Assembly: GCA_015680685.1 (NCBI GenBank)
Contig: MNCI01017692.1
Coordinates: 636,800-700,799 of the forward strand
Length of the DNA: 64,000 nt
Origin: Gnetum montanum
Lineage: Eukaryota; Streptophyta; Gnetopsida; Gnetales; Gnetaceae
Direction of reading: 5' to 3'
Part shown: positions 1 to 11,081 of the stretch, piece after piece
How positions within the stretch are numbered: the stretch's first letter is position 1
How the letters are laid out: every line of letters begins with the position of its first letter
Program-made: the position numbers and the translations under genes
The notes under the pieces: model-generated
Seen by the model: the letters and a program-made list of their open reading frames with translations, nothing else
Databases searched by the model: none
Told to the model about the DNA's origin: nothing

Positions 1-40
1 CCCCTTCCCCTTCACTAGAGATGTTAAAAGGTAGTTCTAA

Positions 41-679
41 CTAAGAGATGTCAACAGGAATGGCTCCTATGTCTGTGTCATCTAGTGGTTCCTCAAATCT
101 AGTAAGATCATGAGTTAACGGTTGGTTCATGTCTTGAAGTGCACTCACGGTTTCTTGTTTAGGCTCAAAGAACTCAACCTCTAATCCTTGATCCATTCCC
201 GGGTGCGAGGAAGTGAGTAATGTTGTCATGTTCCTGTGTATGATGATTTTACCGCCCTCATAAGGTAGGTGGATTTCTTGATGGATTGGTGAGGATACGA
301 CTCTAAGTTGAGCTAGCCAAGGTCGTCCTAAAATCATATTGAACCCTGGCATTTCATCAACCACTATGAATTTAGCCGATCTAGGGAATTGGTCCCCTAC
401 TATGAAATCCAAGGTAAGCATGCCTTTTACCACGACACGGGAACCACTAAAGGATTTTAAAAAAGAAGTTATTGTGGGCCGTATTTGCTCTGTAAGATCC
501 AGTTTTTTGATGACAGGAAAGGGTATTACATTTGTTGCTGCATCATCATCGACATGCACCCTACGTACCTTAAAGTGGTTCACTTGTATTGTTATGAAAA
601 TAGGAGCTGTAGTGACCTCTCTAGTTTTCTCATCTCGCTTAATATCATTGGCACAAAACTCTAGGGATGTGGGTCTCAA
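41..679 (-). pseudogene. Retrotransposon aspartic protease domain, degenerate
   Basis: A 212-codon open frame resembling the retropepsin-like domain of plant Ty3/gypsy polyproteins, which cleaves Gag-Pol. The active-site region, normally D-S/T-G-A, reads VDDDAATNVI near residue 42, so the catalytic Asp may remain but the following Gly is lost. The flap and C-terminal region are well kept, with MILGRPWL near residue 115 followed by a segment ending in HQEIHLP. The frame starts inside the polyprotein and ends at a stop followed by a short tail to the window edge. It is probably inactive. Identity as a plant gypsy protease is fairly sure; assignment to Tat is less so. Confidence 0.75.
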
Positions 680-1381
680 TTCTTGAGGCTATGAGGAAAA
701 TACTACATAAATGGATAGCTCATCCACGGGAAGGTCCTCACTAATAGGAATCGAAATCAACATATGCACAAGAGCTTCCCTATGTACCAGTGAGGTCATT
801 ACTAGATCGTATAGGCTTAAGGAGGTGCTCTTTTATTTCAAGGCCTATGTGACTTGGGTCAATGCACTTGCTAGATCCTTACCACTTGGGATGCTCTTGT
901 CTGTGGAGACTTGGTCCATTTCACCAAACATTCATATCTCTCGTGGAGGGATTCTAGTGTTAGTAACTAGGGATGTTGAGTTTGGGACATTGGGAGTGTC
1001 GGTATTCTTGTCTTGATGACTTGTGCTAGGCTCACTGGTTGGCGGAACCATAGGGACAACATTTAGCAATATGGGCTTCGGTGGTCCTAATTTGTGCTCA
1101 TGATGTTCTCTTTCCAGGCACTCTCTTGTCAGCCTGTCAGCAAGGTGTTCTCGTAGGGGTCACGGGGGAACGGTAGGGGGTTGCATGTCAGGGTGTTTTA
1201 GCACCTGGATCACAAAGGGAGTGGGTTGATTTTTTGATGGTGTGGTTGTTGTTGCAACAGAAGGAGGTACACGGACGACGAATGGATTTTGTGATGCAGG
1301 GGATGTGCATATGAAAAAAGGAATTTGGGGAGGCATTGCGGTAGGTGTAGGTTCAGAAGGCCTGTGAATTACGAAAGGTTT

Positions 1382-1999
1382 TCAAGGGACTCCTTGTCCA
1401 TTCTCCACATGGATAGTGTTAATCACATATGGTGCATCATTAGTATTGAGAGGATCCTTGTAGACCCCCATGGGTTGGTTTTGGGGCTTTACCGGGTTTG
1501 CCTCATCAAATACTATTTCACCCCTATCAATCATGTGTTGTATATCATGTTTTAAGGTGAAACAGTAGTCAGTTCCATGCCCACACCATTGATGATATTC
1601 AAAAAACCTATCCAACCTAAAGCCTCTTGGAACAGGGGACTCATTGGTTGTTGCTAAAGTTGGGTTTTTAGCCAGTTCACAAAATCGATCATGTTTTTGG
1701 GATGCCATGGGGGACATTTGTTTGTGTTGGATTAACCAAGCCTTTAGAAGTTGATCTAATAAGTGTGAAGGCTTCATAGGAAAAGGTGTGTATTGAGTAG
1801 GGTATTTTTGTTCAAATGTACGAGTGGGACCCATCTTTGTGATTTTTGTTGAGGAAGATTCAGGTGTAGGCGTAGATGTGGTTCTTTCATGACTGGTTGG
1901 AGTAGCGGGTTCTTTTCCTCTCTGTCCTGAATTGTTTGGTCGAGCTATCTCAACCACCGCTGCTATCGTCGTTTTAGACTTATCCTTATATTTCCTCAT
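1382..1999 (-). pseudogene. Gag C-terminal segment, Tat-like
   Basis: A 205-codon open frame. Residues 1-90 are rich in Thr, Pro and Ser and look disordered. Around residues 130-160 is FFEYHQWCGHGTDYCFTLK and then an IQHMID segment. This matches the H-x-GH-x-T-x-x-C-x-x-LK-x-x-I-x-x-L-I pattern of Tat/Ogre Gag proteins, a nucleic-acid-binding knuckle. It lies upstream (minus strand) of the protease and downstream of the gag core, as expected. The tail (residues 165-205) has no recognisable domain. No function is expected now because the flanking frames are broken. Confidence 0.65.
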
Positions 2000-2041
2000 A
2001 TGTTGGCTCCTAAATTCTAGGTAAGCTGGGTCACTACTTGA

Positions 2042-2560
2042 TTACACTACCTCTTCTATATTCTTAATTTGTGCGAACGCTTGACTCAAAGTACGAGCAC
2101 TCAAATAATAAAGTTTTGACTTAACAAAGTCATTCACGGCAGCCTTAAGAATGGTAAGCAGGTATGTCTCAGGTATGGGCTTGTGAAGTTCATTCAAGGC
2201 TGCACTCCACCTTTGGATAAATTTTTGTACTGGCTCTAACGGTGCTTGTTTAATCTGAATCAAACCATCTAGTGTGGCTTCAGGCTTTAAATTATATTTA
2301 AAATGGGTAACGAACTAATGTAATAAATCCTCTAGAGAGGATATGGAGTTATGGGGTAAAGCTCAGTACCAGTCTAAGGCTCTTCCTCTCAAGGACATAG
2401 CAAATACACGTAGAATTGCATGAGGCCAAGCTTGAAGCAATAGACATTCTAGTTGAAATGTTACCAGATGGGCATTTGGATCTCCCTCCCCATTGTACTT
2501 GGTTAGTTAAGGTAATGAGATTCCATTTGGCAAGGTTAATGGTGGAACTGAAGGGTGGAT
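2042..2560 (-). pseudogene. Gag core (retrotransposon gag domain), broken
   Basis: The minus strand encodes pieces of a retrotransposon Gag core. From 2560 downward I read a segment like LPKYNGEGDPNAHLVTFQ, then a W-P-rich helix region with RGRALDWY, a stop, and then the open piece at 2263-2042 (73 codons) with QKFIQRWSAALNEL. The spacing of the W, F and hydrophobic helices is that of the Retrotrans_gag family, which builds the virus-like particle. At least two in-frame stops break it. Its frame relation to the downstream Gag tail at 1999 was not resolved. Confidence 0.6.
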
Positions 2561-2659
2561 TGGGTCATCTTGGTAGAAGTCCAGCACCTTGACTTCCTTA
2601 GTGTTTGTAGTTTTAAGGTGCTTTAACTCCTCGGTTAATGAGTGCATCATTTTTTTTGT

Positions 2660-3300
2660 GTCTACCCGCTCTCTTACTGCCAACGTGACTTGAGAAAAAT
2701 GACATATTTCACATCAATTTTTTCTCCTTTGAAGCCTATTTCTTAAATCTAACAATTGTATGACTGTGTTTGACCCTAAGAGTGGGTTGCATGTTGAAAA
2801 CTGAGCTTGACTGTGTCTTGATTTGACCCACTTTTGGTAATTCACGCTGGACTCATGCTGTCAGCGTGACCTCAATGTGAGCTACAAAAAATTTGCAATT
2901 TTGGACCTGAAATCTAGGATTCTAGAGGCTAGGACTTGAAGTTGTCAACAATGAACCCTGAGGATGACTTGCACCTTTGAAATCAAACCATTTTGACTCA
3001 ATTTTGAGGCTCTTAGTGTTGTTCACGCTGGACTCACGCTGCCAACATGACCCCAGCGTGAGTGAGAAAATTTGTACAATTTGGCCTAAAATTTGAACTC
3101 CCAAATGCTGAAACTTGTAGTGGATAACAGTGACATGTGAGGATGGCTTGCACCCTAAAATTGGATCATCTTTGACTTGATTTTGAAGTCATTGGAGTTG
3201 CTCACACTGAGGGCAAGCCTAGCTTGACAAGCTCAGCGTGAGTTATATACCTTAGTCAAATTTTTGCCTCCCAAAAGCTCGGGAAGCTCTGAGTTGTTCT
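2660..3300. repeat. Degenerate tandem repeat, period about 180 bp, with hairpin-like core
   Basis: Four diverged units can be aligned by eye, at roughly 2670-2800, 2801-2964, 2965-3143 and 3144-3300. Each has a TTGACT..ATTTT segment, then a core such as CACGCTGGACTCACGCTG that ends in AGCGTGAG. CACGCT and AGCGTG are inverse, so each unit can fold. The array lies where the untranslated leader of the minus-strand Tat-like element should be. Confidence 0.6.
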
Positions 3301-3346
3301 TGTTTCAAAGTATTAGGCCAAAACTAGTGGTGTTTCAATTACCTTG

Positions 3347-4480
3347 GGAGAGGAACAACCATTAAAATCTTGGTTGTAGGATATTATTGGCCTACATTAT
3401 TTCGGGACACCCATCATTTTGTCCAATCTTGTGAGCATTGCCAACATGATGGGGGAATGACTGCTAGAATGGAGGGTCCACAACAATGGATTCAGCTCTT
3501 AGAACCCTTTGACATATGGGGTATTGATTTTATGAAGCCTATTACACCGATGTTCAATGGAAAAGCATACATTGTTGTTGCTATTGACCATTTTACAAAA
3601 TGGGCAGAAGCAGCCGCCGTTACTAACTGTACATCATCTACCACTGCATGATTTGTTCAACAACAAATCATAAATAGGTTTAGCATGCCTCGTGCACTTA
3701 TTTCTGATAATGGTATACATTTTATAGATGCGACTTTTCGGAAGTTGATGCAATGCTTAGGAGTTGAGCATAAACTGACTACACCATATCATCCTCAAGC
3801 CAATGGTTAAGCCGAAGTCACCAATAGGAAAATCACAAAAATTTTGACACAAACCATTAGCAAATATAGGTAAGACTGGAACACCAAACTAAATAATGCT
3901 CTTTGGGCCTACCGCTCCACATGGAAACTCCCTATAGGCTACTCTCCCTATGAGTTAGTATATGGTAAACTTCCAACACTTTCTATCCAAACTAAGCATC
4001 GTACACTATCTATAGCATGTGACCTTAACCTTGACCTCAGTCTAGCATAGAAAGAACAGTTAATAAATCTTAACTTGCTAAATGAAAATTGATTAGCTGC
4101 CCTATCATCCAACAAACTGCACAAGGCCTTCAATAAACAACGTCATGACCAAATAATTAGAAAAGTAAAAAACCAACCAGGAGATAGGGTTCTTTATTAA
4201 AATCCTACACATGTGCCACAATGAACTAAATTTCAAATGTGGTGGGAAGGACCTTATATTATTCATGAAACTTTTCCTTCAAGGGCCATGATGATCTATA
4301 AACCTAGAAGCCTAGATAAGAAATTATTGGTCAACATCTAGCAAACCAAACCTTTCCTATGCCCAAAACGTCCAATACTAACACTACCTCTATTGATGGA
4401 TAGCCCTGCTCATTATTTTGGATCTCCTCCTTCTAACTCAGTCATGGGGGAGATGGCCACCAATGCTAATTATTTTAAGC
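3347..4480 (+). pseudogene. Integrase and pol C-terminus of TE1, nonsense-broken
   Basis: The integrase inserts the cDNA copy into chromosomes. The frame 3370-3651 carries YYWPTLFRD, the zinc-binding pair CEHC, and WGIDFMKP with the first catalytic Asp. The same frame continues past TGA at 3649 with SDNG (second Asp) and HPQANG-stop-AEVTNR, so the catalytic Glu region is kept but a CAA codon has become TAA. More stops follow at about 3870 and 4050. The C-terminal region down to PAHYFGSPPSNS (near 4410) is recognisable in relatives at 25.6 and 32.5 kb. Similarity to Athila-type integrases is from memory. Confidence 0.8.
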
Positions 4481-6149
4481 TCTCAATTTCTTTTGTCTTT
4501 TTTTTTATTTTACACATTTTTCATATTTACTTGTTTTTTGTTTTACACCATTGTTAACATTTTTACTATTTCTTTCTCTGTTACATTTTTTATTTCTTTA
4601 TTCTCACTTGTCACATAATAAGTGCTTATGATGGTGGGTTGTACTATGATGGTGTTGACTGCTAATGTTTGGTTTTTACCTATAACTTTTAATGTTAATG
4701 CTAAGATATGGTTTCTTTTGACAAAATAAGTAATGAGTCCATGTCATCAATTCATCCATTCAACTCTATGGTCTCCCTTTGTTTTGGAAATGTACTGTCT
4801 CTTTTTCTAATCAAACCTATTAATGAATTTGTGGCTTGGTATTCTTCAAACCAAGGAAAGATTCAAATAGATTGAAAATGGTGTAACTTCAAGGGGATTT
4901 GATGCATTTGTGTTGGCTATTCTCTTAGGTACTTGGCTATTTTTCATAGGTTTTCCATCATTCCACTATCGACTAATACTAAGAAGTTGAATGAATCAAA
5001 TAAGTCTTTGCATGGTGTGGTTTCCATCCAAAAAAAAAAACTAGTGGGAATTCAAAGCATACCCCTTAGACTTAATAAAGAAACATGGACTACAAGCACT
5101 GGTTATGGCATTGGAAAGACATGTTACCCATGCCCGAAGGTTCCCTCTAACTAAGGTCCTTTCTCACTTCCTGCTTATCCATTCTTCTCTTTTTAGGATG
5201 GCAATTACTCTGTGAAAGCATTCTTGTTGCTTTAGGAGGATCGATTGGTCAAGTGTGTTGATGCGAGGTTATTGGATGTGGTTAGTTTTAATCTGGATTT
5301 GTACTGAATCTTATTAAGTCACCTTAACCACATAATACATAAGGAACTTTACACAACCTTGATTTTGGGATTCCATTCCATTCTCTCTTCTCTTTCTATA
5401 TTGCTTCATGTATTCGATCTCATTTCTAGTTTTATGACTAGTCTATATCTTGGTTGGCGCATAGTTATTCTTTAGTAAATTCTTGTGGGTGAATTCTTAA
5501 CTATTGTCTCCATATGTCATTCCTAGAGTCTACGGACTTTTTGGTTTGTGGGTTTGTCAAGGAATAAAGGGCATGAGCCTATTTTGGGGAGGACCCACTG
5601 GCATTCCTTTTTGGTGCAATTGTTAAGTTCTTTCCCTTAAACATTTCTTACCATCAACTATTTCTTGTTTCACCCCATCTATGACATCCATTTTTATTTT
5701 TCTCTTCCCTTCTATGCATTTTTATTAGCTTCACCATTGTTATTCCTCTTATCATCCTTTTTTCTTTTATTTTCCATCCTCTTGCTACCAAAGGTTCGCT
5801 CTTAGTCATGGGGGCCTGTCACAAATTACTTACCTCACCCCTACACCTTGGGTAGTTATCACTTACAAAGCTCTAACCCAATATCTGCCATACCCACAAC
5901 CTAGCCAATGTGTTTCTTTTCTATCTCTCTCTTCAAGCTATCAAATGAAGGACTAGATTTCATCTATGTACAGTGTTCATCACAATGGTTATGAACACCA
6001 ATGTTGTAATACGTTTGTCAATCCGTTCACTAGGCACTTTAAGTCTATCATTCCATGTCACCATCAGTTGTCGTTCAGTTAATAATCCCATACCTTCTCA
6101 ATATTTTATAAGGAACTCGAGGATGAGTTTTCATTTAGTCTTGGGGGTA
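4481..6149 (+). other. Non-coding 3' region and polypurine tract of TE1
   Basis: No gene is seen here. The stretch is T-rich at first, then carries the family motifs TGCATGGTGTGG (about 5010), a GGGGAGGACCCACT box (about 5587), and the run to the polypurine tract 6140-6149. The extra frame present in TE4 and TE5 at the same relative place appears deleted: near 5930-5990 only its last part, with ATGGTTATGAACACC, remains. Confidence 0.6.
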
Positions 6150-6976
6150 TGATGAGTCACCAAATAAGAGACCCAATATTGGACCATTGATATTGGATAC
6201 GCAATATCGGATGAGCCAAGTGACATCAGACACGTGATGTCGGAGCCTGTCTCATTGACTATAAATAAGAGACAGGGGTGCTTGGTCTTGAGTAGTAGTT
6301 TTTTGGTCCCTTAGCTGAACTCTTGTAGTTTTTCTATCTTAGAGTTAGAATCATTCTTGAGTGCTCGTGGTAGGATCTTTATTCGAGCATTATGTACCTA
6401 AGCACACCTTGTGTCCAGAAATAAAGCCGAACTTTGTGATAAACCTTGCAACATTCAGAATAGATTAATTATTGCATTTCATGTTATTTACTATTATTTG
6501 ATGCTTTTAATATTTAATTAATATTATTTTCATAGAATTATTAATTATCAATTATCAATGAATTAGCACACTCAGCACCACCACTTCGAGCATACATGGA
6601 ACACTTGCTAACCCAATAGCGACTAGTGTTTAGTAATCCCAGTAGTGTTACACTAGTTCAGGATGTGTCTGGAGAGTGGGAACAAATGCTGGTGTTAGGA
6701 TTTGATTCACATTAGAGTTAACAAAACCCATTAATTAATTAAATATTTTCATTACACACACTTAAGAGACCAGGATAGAAAATATTTTTAAAAAAACATA
6801 CAAATCATATACCTCAAGTTTACTTAACCATACAATTGTGCCTTACAAGTAACTTTGGGAAGACAACGACTGCATAACTCATCCTTATTCTACGTAGGTG
6901 CATAAGCACTTAATCCTCCGAGTTTGACCAAATTGCGCATGAATGGTTGGATGTAGAGGTACCTTACTATTCATCA
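6150..6976 (+). repeat. 3' LTR of TE1 (827 bp)
   Basis: It starts TGATGAGTCACC right after the polypurine tract and ends ATTCATCA. The U3 holds short palindromes: CCAATATTGG, a GATATTGG..CAATATCG pair and GACATCAGACACGTGATGTC. A TATAAATA box follows at 6260-6267. A likely poly(A) signal AATAAAG lies at about 6421. The end matches the CCCCTACACTCAACC family terminus in reverse complement, in mutated form. Confidence 0.85.
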
Positions 6977-7611
6977 ATGGGGGAGATGGCCACTCATGTT
7001 AAACATTTAACCAACTCTTCAGTTTTTCAATTTTTTATTTTACATATTTTTTTTATAACTTTTTGTTTTACATATTCTTTATTTAACATATTTTTGTTTT
7101 CATGTTATTAATCTTTTCCAATTTTTGTTTTATACCATCATTAGTATATTTGATGTTTCTTCAATATTTTATAACCTTTTATATTTTATTTTATTTGGTG
7201 TGATTTTCTAATTTTTTTGTTAATAAGTGCTAAGTATAATGGTAATGCATTACTTGATAGTGGTATGTATTATTTTTATTTGATTGTTGGTATCTAGTTT
7301 CTAGCTTTGAATTTTGTTATGAATAATCAAGACATGGTTTCTTTTTCATGCAACAAGTAGTGATTCCACAACATCCACCCATCCACAAACTTTATGCTTT
7401 TCTTTGGTTTGGAAATGTGTAGTCTCTTTTTCATTAATAAAACTTTAATAAATTTGTGACTTTGATAGTTTTTGGAATTAGAAAGGATTCAAAGGTTTGA
7501 ATAAGGTGTGGCTTCAAGGGGATTCAGTATACTTTGTATCTTTCTGTTTGCTTGGGTACATGTGTGTTTTCATGGATTTCTTACCATTCCATGCCATCAA
7601 CCAATAGGAAG

Positions 7612-7867
7612 TTGAATAAGTCCTTGCATGGTGTGGTTTTCATCAACGAAAATAATGATGAGAATTCAAAAAGCACATCCCTTGGACAAAATAAATGCAT
7701 ACATCCTCGCATGGTGTGGTTCTCATCAAGAAAAAGAAAAAAAAATGATGAGGATTCAAAGCACACCCCTTGGACAAAATAAATGTATGTGTCTTTATAT
7801 GGTGTGGTTTCCATTTCAAGAAAAAATGGTGGAAATTCAAAACACACCCCTTAGACAGAATAAATGA
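7612..7867. repeat. Triplicated unit of about 85 bp in TE2
   Basis: Three adjacent copies of a unit that starts near GCATGGTGTGGTT and ends CCTTGGACAAAATAAATG. They begin at about 7620, 7706 and 7788. TE1 (about 5005-5090), TE4 (about 25.0-25.1 kb) and TE5 (about 31.9-32.0 kb) have one copy each, so the expansion is private to TE2. Small open frames across it are repeats, not genes. Confidence 0.8.
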
Positions 7868-9018
7868 GCTACAAGCACTAGTTATGGGACTAGTCTCCTC
7901 TAACTCAGGCCCTTCCTCACTTCCTACTTCATCTCTAATAAGGAATGGTGCTCATTCTACGGGAGCACACTTATGTTTCAAGTGATGGATTGGTCTTCGA
8001 ATGATGATGTGAAGTCACTGAACGTGGTTGGTTTTGGTTTGGACTAAGGATGAATCCTATCAAGTCATTTAACCACAAAATCCACAAGGGAACTCCATTC
8101 CACTCTCTCGCATCCATTTATGCTTTCCATGTCTCACCTCACTATCAGTTTCATGTTTTGGTTCGATGTCCTGGTTTGATGTGTCGGAATTCTTAGTTAG
8201 TTTCTTCTAGGTTTTTGCACTTAACCCTCTGTAACCATTAATCATCCACAAAGCCCATGGACTCTTTGGTTTAAAGTTATGCAAGGGCATAAAAGGCTTG
8301 TGCCTGCTTTGGGGAGGACCCACTTGCATATCTTTTGGTTAGGTTAGTTAAATTCTTTACCCTTAGACACTCTTACAATCAAATTCTTTTTGTTTACCCC
8401 ATCAATGACATCTAATTGTGCATATCTTCATAATATTTTTTAGTGAATTCTTCTTTTTATTATTGAGAACTCTTATGCCCTCTTCAAATATTTCCTTATG
8501 TTGAGCTTTTTTCATATTTAATGGATCGCTTATCTAATTTACCTTATTTTTCATCCTTCCTACGAACACTACTAAAGAAACTAATCTACCATAATCACAA
8601 CTTAGCCAAGTGTAACCATTGACGAGACAAGGCATTTAACCACTATGTGTTTCACATTACATACTAATTTGTGATTCTATTGTGATTGTTGTGGAAAGCA
8701 TGGACTAGAAGGATGCAGCAGTACCACACAATGAGGATTGTTCATGATCATTGGATTTCTTTTCTCTCTCTCATTCTTCTGCTACCAAGAGGTGTTAGAT
8801 GTCAGTGTTCTCCAGGGTGTTCACTTCTTTTATCATGAACATTCCATTTTGTAAAAATTGTACTTCCATACACTTGGGCACTTAAAGTCTGTCTATTTCA
8901 ATTGAGTCAGTCTATATGTGAGTCAATAATCCCATACCTACCTAATATATTATGTTGTAAAGAACTTGTTCCTCCTCTTCTTTGCTTGAGAATGAGTTTT
9001 CATTTAGTCTTGAGGATA

Positions 9019-9886
9019 TGATGAACACGTTTTTGACATTGGCTATCAAATTTCGTACATGACGTCGCGGCCATGATGTCATGTAGGTGACATTGAGATC
9101 TTAATGCAATGTCGTGTATGTGATGTTCGAGTGTATACTTCAGGCCTATAAATACTATGCTTGGGCTCTAGTTCTCACAATCAATTTTTGGTCATTTCTA
9201 GTCAGAGAAGTGAAGCTTTTACCATCTCTTTCTTTTAGAGCTAGAATATTTTCTAAGTGCCCGCAAAAGGAGTCTAAGTGTGTATAGTTCTTTGTTCGAG
9301 CACTAATGTACTAGAGTGTAGTAGTGCGATGGGAATAAAACAGACTCTATTGACAATCTTTGTAGCACTAAGAATAGATTAATATTTTCTTTAAAGCATT
9401 TTACATTCTTACTATTTAATTTAATGCATTTGAATTAAGCAATTTATTTCTAGTTGTTAATGAACATGAGCATGACCACTTTGAGCATTCGTATAGTACT
9501 TGGTAACCTAGTAATGCTTAATGTTTGGTGGCCCAGCAACACTATATTTGTTCAAGATGTGTTCAGGAAAGTGGAATGATTACTTGTGTTAAGTTAGATA
9601 GACAATAACGAATTAGATTTTAAATTACTCTAGTCTTCATTCTTGTTGTAGGTGATCAAATCTATAAAATATAAAATAAGAAAAATCATATACCTCAATT
9701 ACATTTAAACCATACCCTTGAACCTGACAAGTGTAGTTGGGAAGACAACGAATGTTCTCAATGCCCATTTTAGTTCCTAGAAGAGCTAGTATATTAGATA
9801 ACTATAGGTCCATATAATCGATCAGATCGTGTGTAATGCCTTAGTGATTTGTATGGTTGGACATAGGGGTACCTTGCTACTCATCA
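9019..9886 (+). repeat. 3' LTR of TE2 (868 bp)
   Basis: It starts TGATGAACACG and ends CTACTCATCA. U3 palindromes include ATGACGTCGCGGCCATGATG, which has a TGACGT bZIP-like half-site. TATAAATA lies at 9147-9154 and a GAATAAAAC poly(A)-like signal near 9335. It is homologous to the TE1 LTR along R/U5 but has a different U3. Confidence 0.8.
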
Positions 9887-9889
9887 TAT

Positions 9890-10440
9890 ATCATCATACA
9901 AATACCAAAAATCGGTGAGGACATCACATATAGATTATTTGTCAATGGCCTCAAACATTAGTTTTAATGTAAATTTAAAACTCATAAAATTGTAGCCTTC
10001 ATGGAGGCCATCTAAATTACTACTAGTTTGTTAGAACATAAATTTGGAAAGAAGGATAAGATTGTAGTGCAGTAACTAGTCAAGAGCAAGAGAAAAAGTA
10101 GTAAATCTTGGAAATGAGATGAACAACTAAATTCTGATGAATTAAGAGGCTCTTATGTTAATCTAGATTTAGATAATTCTAAATCATCCTAGAATTATGG
10201 GAAACATCAAGCTTCCTAAGAACAACAGGAGTCATGGAGCAAACGATCACATTTTAAAGGGTTCTCTCGATATCTTGTAAGATGTCTAGGTTTAAAATGC
10301 TATGTTTGTGTTGGAAAACATTATACTTGAGAATGCTCTCAAAATCTTCAAATTAAAAGTTATGATAATAGATGAGACGTCATAGGTTAAATGCAATTAT
10401 ACATCAACCTCATGATCCATTAATGATATTTAATGGGAAT
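9890..10440 (+). pseudogene. Possible Gag relic with zinc knuckle
   Basis: No intact frame. One frame reads a segment like FVNGLKH, then EAIQITTSLLEHKFGKK with one stop, and further on CYVCVGKHYT-stop-EC near 10,300-10,350. This resembles the helix region followed by a Cys/His knuckle of retrotransposon Gag proteins. The knuckle spacing is C-x2-C-x3-H-x4-C. Many stops show great age. This is a weak call; a profile search of the translated stretch would decide it. Confidence 0.35.
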
Positions 10441-10744
10441 GACCATTGGCAAGATATGAGACCTTTAAACTCCTTCTAGTGGGTACATGAGGGCTTGACC
10501 ACCTTAGCATAGGGTGGATGATGTGCTATTCAAATAGAGAGTGAATGTGAAAATGATCGAAATGTGGTTGGCCTAGCTGGACTACTTTATTCATGAATTA
10601 ATCTTGGGGAGAGAGATCAAAAAGAAAAAATTAAAAAAAATGCATGCACACATAAGTGGATGTAAAAAGAAAAAGGTCACTGAAGTACATGTTCTTGATG
10701 GTGACTTTGGACAAGTGATATCTGTTCTTGATTGTGTCTCCATG

Positions 10745-10975
10745 CATAGGAAGCATAGGATTTTGACTACATCTTTGAGTAGGAAGCATAGAAATTTTAC
10801 TGTGTCTTCGACCAAGAAGTATAGGATTATGACCATGTCTTTGAGTATGAAGCATATGACTATGACTACATGTTTGGGCAAGTAGTGTAGGGTTGTGACT
10901 ATGTCTTTAAGTAGGAAGTGCAAGATTGGGATTGTGTCTTTGAGTAGAAAGCATAGAATTAAGATAGAGAAATGA
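10745..10975. repeat. 33-bp minisatellite, about 7 copies
   Basis: The unit is like TAGGAAGCATAGGATTTTGA followed by CTATGTCTTTGAG. The copies are diverged but keep a 33-bp period, so an 11-residue repeat appears in an open frame (10604-10885) that is only a by-product. The array lies just left of solo LTR sLTR1. No gene is supported. Confidence 0.8.
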
Positions 10976-11081
10976 GTGCTTCTAGAAGACAACACCTCTA
11001 TATCACTGCAAGTGTAGAATGATGGTTCACATTTTAATTGAATTTTCCTCTAAGTAGAAAGGTTGATATAGTTTTCATGAG

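Larger units (their letters stand above)
1..3346 (-). mobile_element. Tat-like Ty3/gypsy element, gag-protease part (fragment)
   Basis: Read on the minus strand, this stretch has a gag core (about 2560-2042), a gag C-terminal Cys/His segment (1999-1382) and a retropepsin-like domain (679-41), the usual gag-pro order. RT would lie beyond the left edge of the window. The protease signature with ILGRPWL and the His/Cys-rich gag tail resemble plant Tat/Ogre-type elements, which is a remembered resemblance. No LTR is visible; on the right the element stops at about 3346, where a plus-strand integrase from another element begins. Stops and frame changes make it non-functional. The stretch 680-1380 is a linker with no clear domain. 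Confidence 0.75.
3347..6976 (+). mobile_element. TE1: 3' part of an Athila-like Ty3/gypsy element
   Basis: This fragment has the integrase and pol C-terminus (3347-4480), a long non-coding 3' region (4481-6139), a polypurine tract ending CTTGGGGGTA (6140-6149) and a 3' LTR (6150-6976). Gag, protease and RT are absent because the left end abuts another element at about 3346. The five bases after the LTR are ATGGG. They match the point in the same family where the next fragment (TE2) resumes, so TE1 probably inserted into TE2. The 3' region contains the motif TGCATGGTGTGG (about 5010) found in all relatives here. Confidence 0.8.
6977..9886 (+). mobile_element. TE2: second Athila-like 3' fragment
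   Basis: It begins abruptly at ATGGGGGAGATGGCC, the position equivalent to 4446 in TE1, just after the LTR of TE1. It then repeats the family's 3' non-coding region (6977-9009), a decayed polypurine tract (about 9010-9018) and an LTR (9019-9886). It contains no coding domain. The simplest reading is that TE1 landed in the 3' region of an older TE2, with ATGGG as target duplication, and that the 5' parts of both were later lost or lie outside the window. Confidence 0.7.

Noticed and set aside
10591-10995. 134-codon minus frame over the minisatellite
   Set aside because: Repeat-driven; no homologue or start context.
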